From: Prochlorococcus sp. AG-673-L20
GTDB taxonomy: Bacteria > Cyanobacteriota > Cyanobacteriia > PCC-6307 > Cyanobiaceae
NCBI GenBank assembly: GCA_003211135.1
Contig: QCTN01000002.1
Coordinates: 44,337 to 108,336, forward strand
Direction: 5' to 3'
Length of the DNA stretch: 64,000 nucleotides
Below are positions 62,617 through 64,000 of this stretch, one piece after another. Position 1 is the stretch's first letter. The number at the start of each line of letters is the position of its first letter. The translations under genes were made by a program, and so were the position numbers. A model generated the notes under the pieces. That model worked only from the letters and a program-made list of their open reading frames with translations. It did not search any database and was not told the DNA's origin.

Positions 62617-63945
62617 AATTTTAATTTTTTTTTTAATTACTATCGCTGCTCCAATTTCTTGTAATTTTGTAGAGAAATTTTCGTATCCTCTTTCTAAATG
62701 CTCTACCCCTCCAATCAAAGTTTTCCCACCTGCTGAAAGTCCTGCAAGAGCTAATGCAGCCGAAGCCCTTAAATCAGATCCTAGAATTACACTTCCTTTT
62801 AAGTTTTCAACCCCGACTACTGTTGCAATATTATCTTTTACAGTAATGTTTGCCCCCATACGATTTAGCTCTTTAACATGATGCATTCTATTTTCAAATA
62901 CTGTTTCTTTAATTTTTGAAATACCATTTGCTGTTGCCATTAAAGCCATAAAAGGTGCCTGTAGATCAGTTGGAAAACCAGGAAATGGACTGGTCGTCAT
63001 ATCAACTGAATTTAAAATTTGTTTGGGAATGATTTTTAAACAAAAGTCTGAATATTCGAACTTGCAGCCACAAAGTTCTAGTTTGTTAATTACTGCTTTT
63101 AAGTGATTTGGTTTGCATGGGAAAAGACTAATTGTTGATCTTGTTATTGCCGCAGCAAGTAAAAAAGTACCTGCTTCAATTCTGTCAGGTATTACTGTGT
63201 AATCGCATCCTTTTAGGGATTCAACTCCTTCAATTGTTATACATTCAGATCCCGCACCTTTTATTCGTGCACCCATAAGATTCAACATGTTTGCCAAATC
63301 TACAATTTCCGGCTCCTCTGCGGCGTTGTTTAATATAGTTTTCCCTTTAGCTAAAGATGCTGCCATTAGTAAAGTTTCAGTAGCACCTACACTTTTGCAT
63401 TTAAAATTGATTGATGATCCTAACAATCGTTTTTTGGGATTGATTACTCTAGCTATTAAATAATTATTTCTGTATTGAAATACAACTCCTAATTTTTTCA
63501 GTGAATTTATATGTTCATCAATTGGTCTGGATCCTATCGAACAACCACCTGGTAAAGGTATCTTAGCTTTTCCAAATCTTGCAAGAATTGGACCGATACA
63601 AAAGAAACTCACTCTAAGGGCATGATATAAATCAAAAAATAAATCTTGAGGTGGAATGATAATTTCTTTAGTATTGATTGTTAATTGATTTGCATTCGAT
63701 TCTATATTTATGCCCATTGCAATTAATAATTTAGACATAATTGCAACATCTGAAATTTGAGGAACATTAAAAAGATTTATTTCGCCTTTAGAAAGAATTG
63801 AAGCTGCCATTAGGACTAGAGCAGAATTTTTAGCACCACTAATTTTTAAATGCCCTTCAAGGGGGTTGCCTCCTTTTACTTCGATATAGTTTTTGAAAAA
63901 GTAATCGAATTTAGAGATTTGAAGATTGCCATTTTGTATTTTCAT
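62320..63945 (-). CDS. murA: UDP-GlcNAc 1-carboxyvinyltransferase with C-terminal membrane extension
   Basis: First committed step of peptidoglycan synthesis. Residues 1-443 are a complete MurA: KISGAKNSALVLMAASIL near the start, the PEP-binding Cys135 in PGGCSIGSRPIDEH, TVIPDRIEAGTFLLAAAITR and LRASAALALAGLSAGG. The normal C-terminus (GYENFSTKLQEIGAAI) is followed by a further 98 residues starting MFKLNNYFAKI with one membrane helix. The two parts are joined at a run of ten A residues on the coding strand (62625-62634), so this may be two genes. Confidence 0.9.
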   Translation of the reverse strand: MKIQNGNLQISKFDYFFKNYIEVKGGNPLEGHLKISGAKNSALVLMAASILSKGEINLFNVPQISDVAIMSKLLIAMGINIESNANQLTINTKEIIIPPQDLFFDLYHALRVSFFCIGPILARFGKAKIPLPGGCSIGSRPIDEHINSLKKLGVVFQYRNNYLIARVINPKKRLLGSSINFKCKSVGATETLLMAASLAKGKTILNNAAEEPEIVDLANMLNLMGARIKGAGSECITIEGVESLKGCDYTVIPDRIEAGTFLLAAAITRSTISLFPCKPNHLKAVINKLELCGCKFEYSDFCLKIIPKQILNSVDMTTSPFPGFPTDLQAPFMALMATANGISKIKETVFENRMHHVKELNRMGANITVKDNIATVVGVENLKGSVILGSDLRASAALALAGLSAGGKTLIGGVEHLERGYENFSTKLQEIGAAIVIKKKIKIMFKLNNYFAKISLKNNSKKYTSAFAFSFFIGFFIATIPYIYKFIENFRNQILIQEQRKIKIEKKEKICKDNNSDYIKFLNLGFPETAIRKFNTCMIDK

Positions 63946-64000
63946 TAATTAAAAGTCTTCAAGGTTTGTTATTGATGAAGAGCAGTATCTTTTTTGAGAA

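Overview
The window reads as chromosome of a high-light-type marine Prochlorococcus or a very close picocyanobacterium. The support is the strongly AT-rich, tightly packed DNA, two high-light-inducible (Hli) proteins, PsbX, Ycf66, the cyanobacterial sufBCDS cluster, NDH-2, cobalamin CbiD, and a permuted tmRNA gene whose tag reads ANKIVSFSRQTAPVAA, the picocyanobacterial tag.

Layout. 1-10 kb: end of a YihY/BrkB protein, small conserved proteins, an HtrA protease, an ABC-F ATPase, a Nif11-like peptide, a ribbon-helix-helix regulator with a candidate operator, and a cation/anion transport group (KtrA-like, KtrB-like, SLC13-like). 10-18 kb: NDH-2, cysH, coaX, bcp, a phosphopantetheinyl transferase, rarA, pgm and a DUF4912 protein. 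18-30 kb: sufBCDS (Fe-S assembly), an S9 peptidase, def, a HIT protein, an SbmA-type ABC exporter, hli, ycf66, psbX. 30-45 kb: accC, tRNA-Leu, an LpxB-related protein, a PRC-barrel protein, smc, a LigD-phosphoesterase-like protein, a YqjD/YqjE-type pair, an rRNA methyltransferase, tmRNA, an aldo/keto reductase, a ParA-like ATPase and argJ. 45-53.7 kb: accB remnant, pdxA, an epimerase, an HNH protein, an AbrB-type membrane protein, a serine-pyruvate aminotransferase, cbiD and guaA. 53.7-60.4 kb: an accessory island. 60.6-64 kb: mreB, a lipoprotein, and murA fused to a membrane segment.

The most interesting region is the island right after guaA. The last codons of guaA (GTIEWE-stop) recur twice downstream. 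Each copy is flanked by tandem 11-bp direct repeats, and the repeat sequence is specific to each segment and matches at both ends of that segment (TTTCACGTG in segment 1, TTTTACGTG in segment 2, TTTGTCACG in segment 3). This is the arrangement expected of tandem integrated elements whose core site is the guaA 3' end and whose arm sites are the 11-bp repeats. No recombinase is present. Cargo is a sulfotransferase, secreted TPR proteins, and secreted trypsin-like protease-TPR fusions; two of the TPR genes share an almost identical promoter/leader block. I infer an array of non-autonomous cassettes serially inserted at guaA.

Two further anomalies deserve checking. accB lacks its N-terminal half and abuts argJ head to head, which suggests an inversion breakpoint or assembly chimera. 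murA is fused in frame to a small membrane protein across a run of ten A residues (coding strand), where a one-base change in either direction would separate them.
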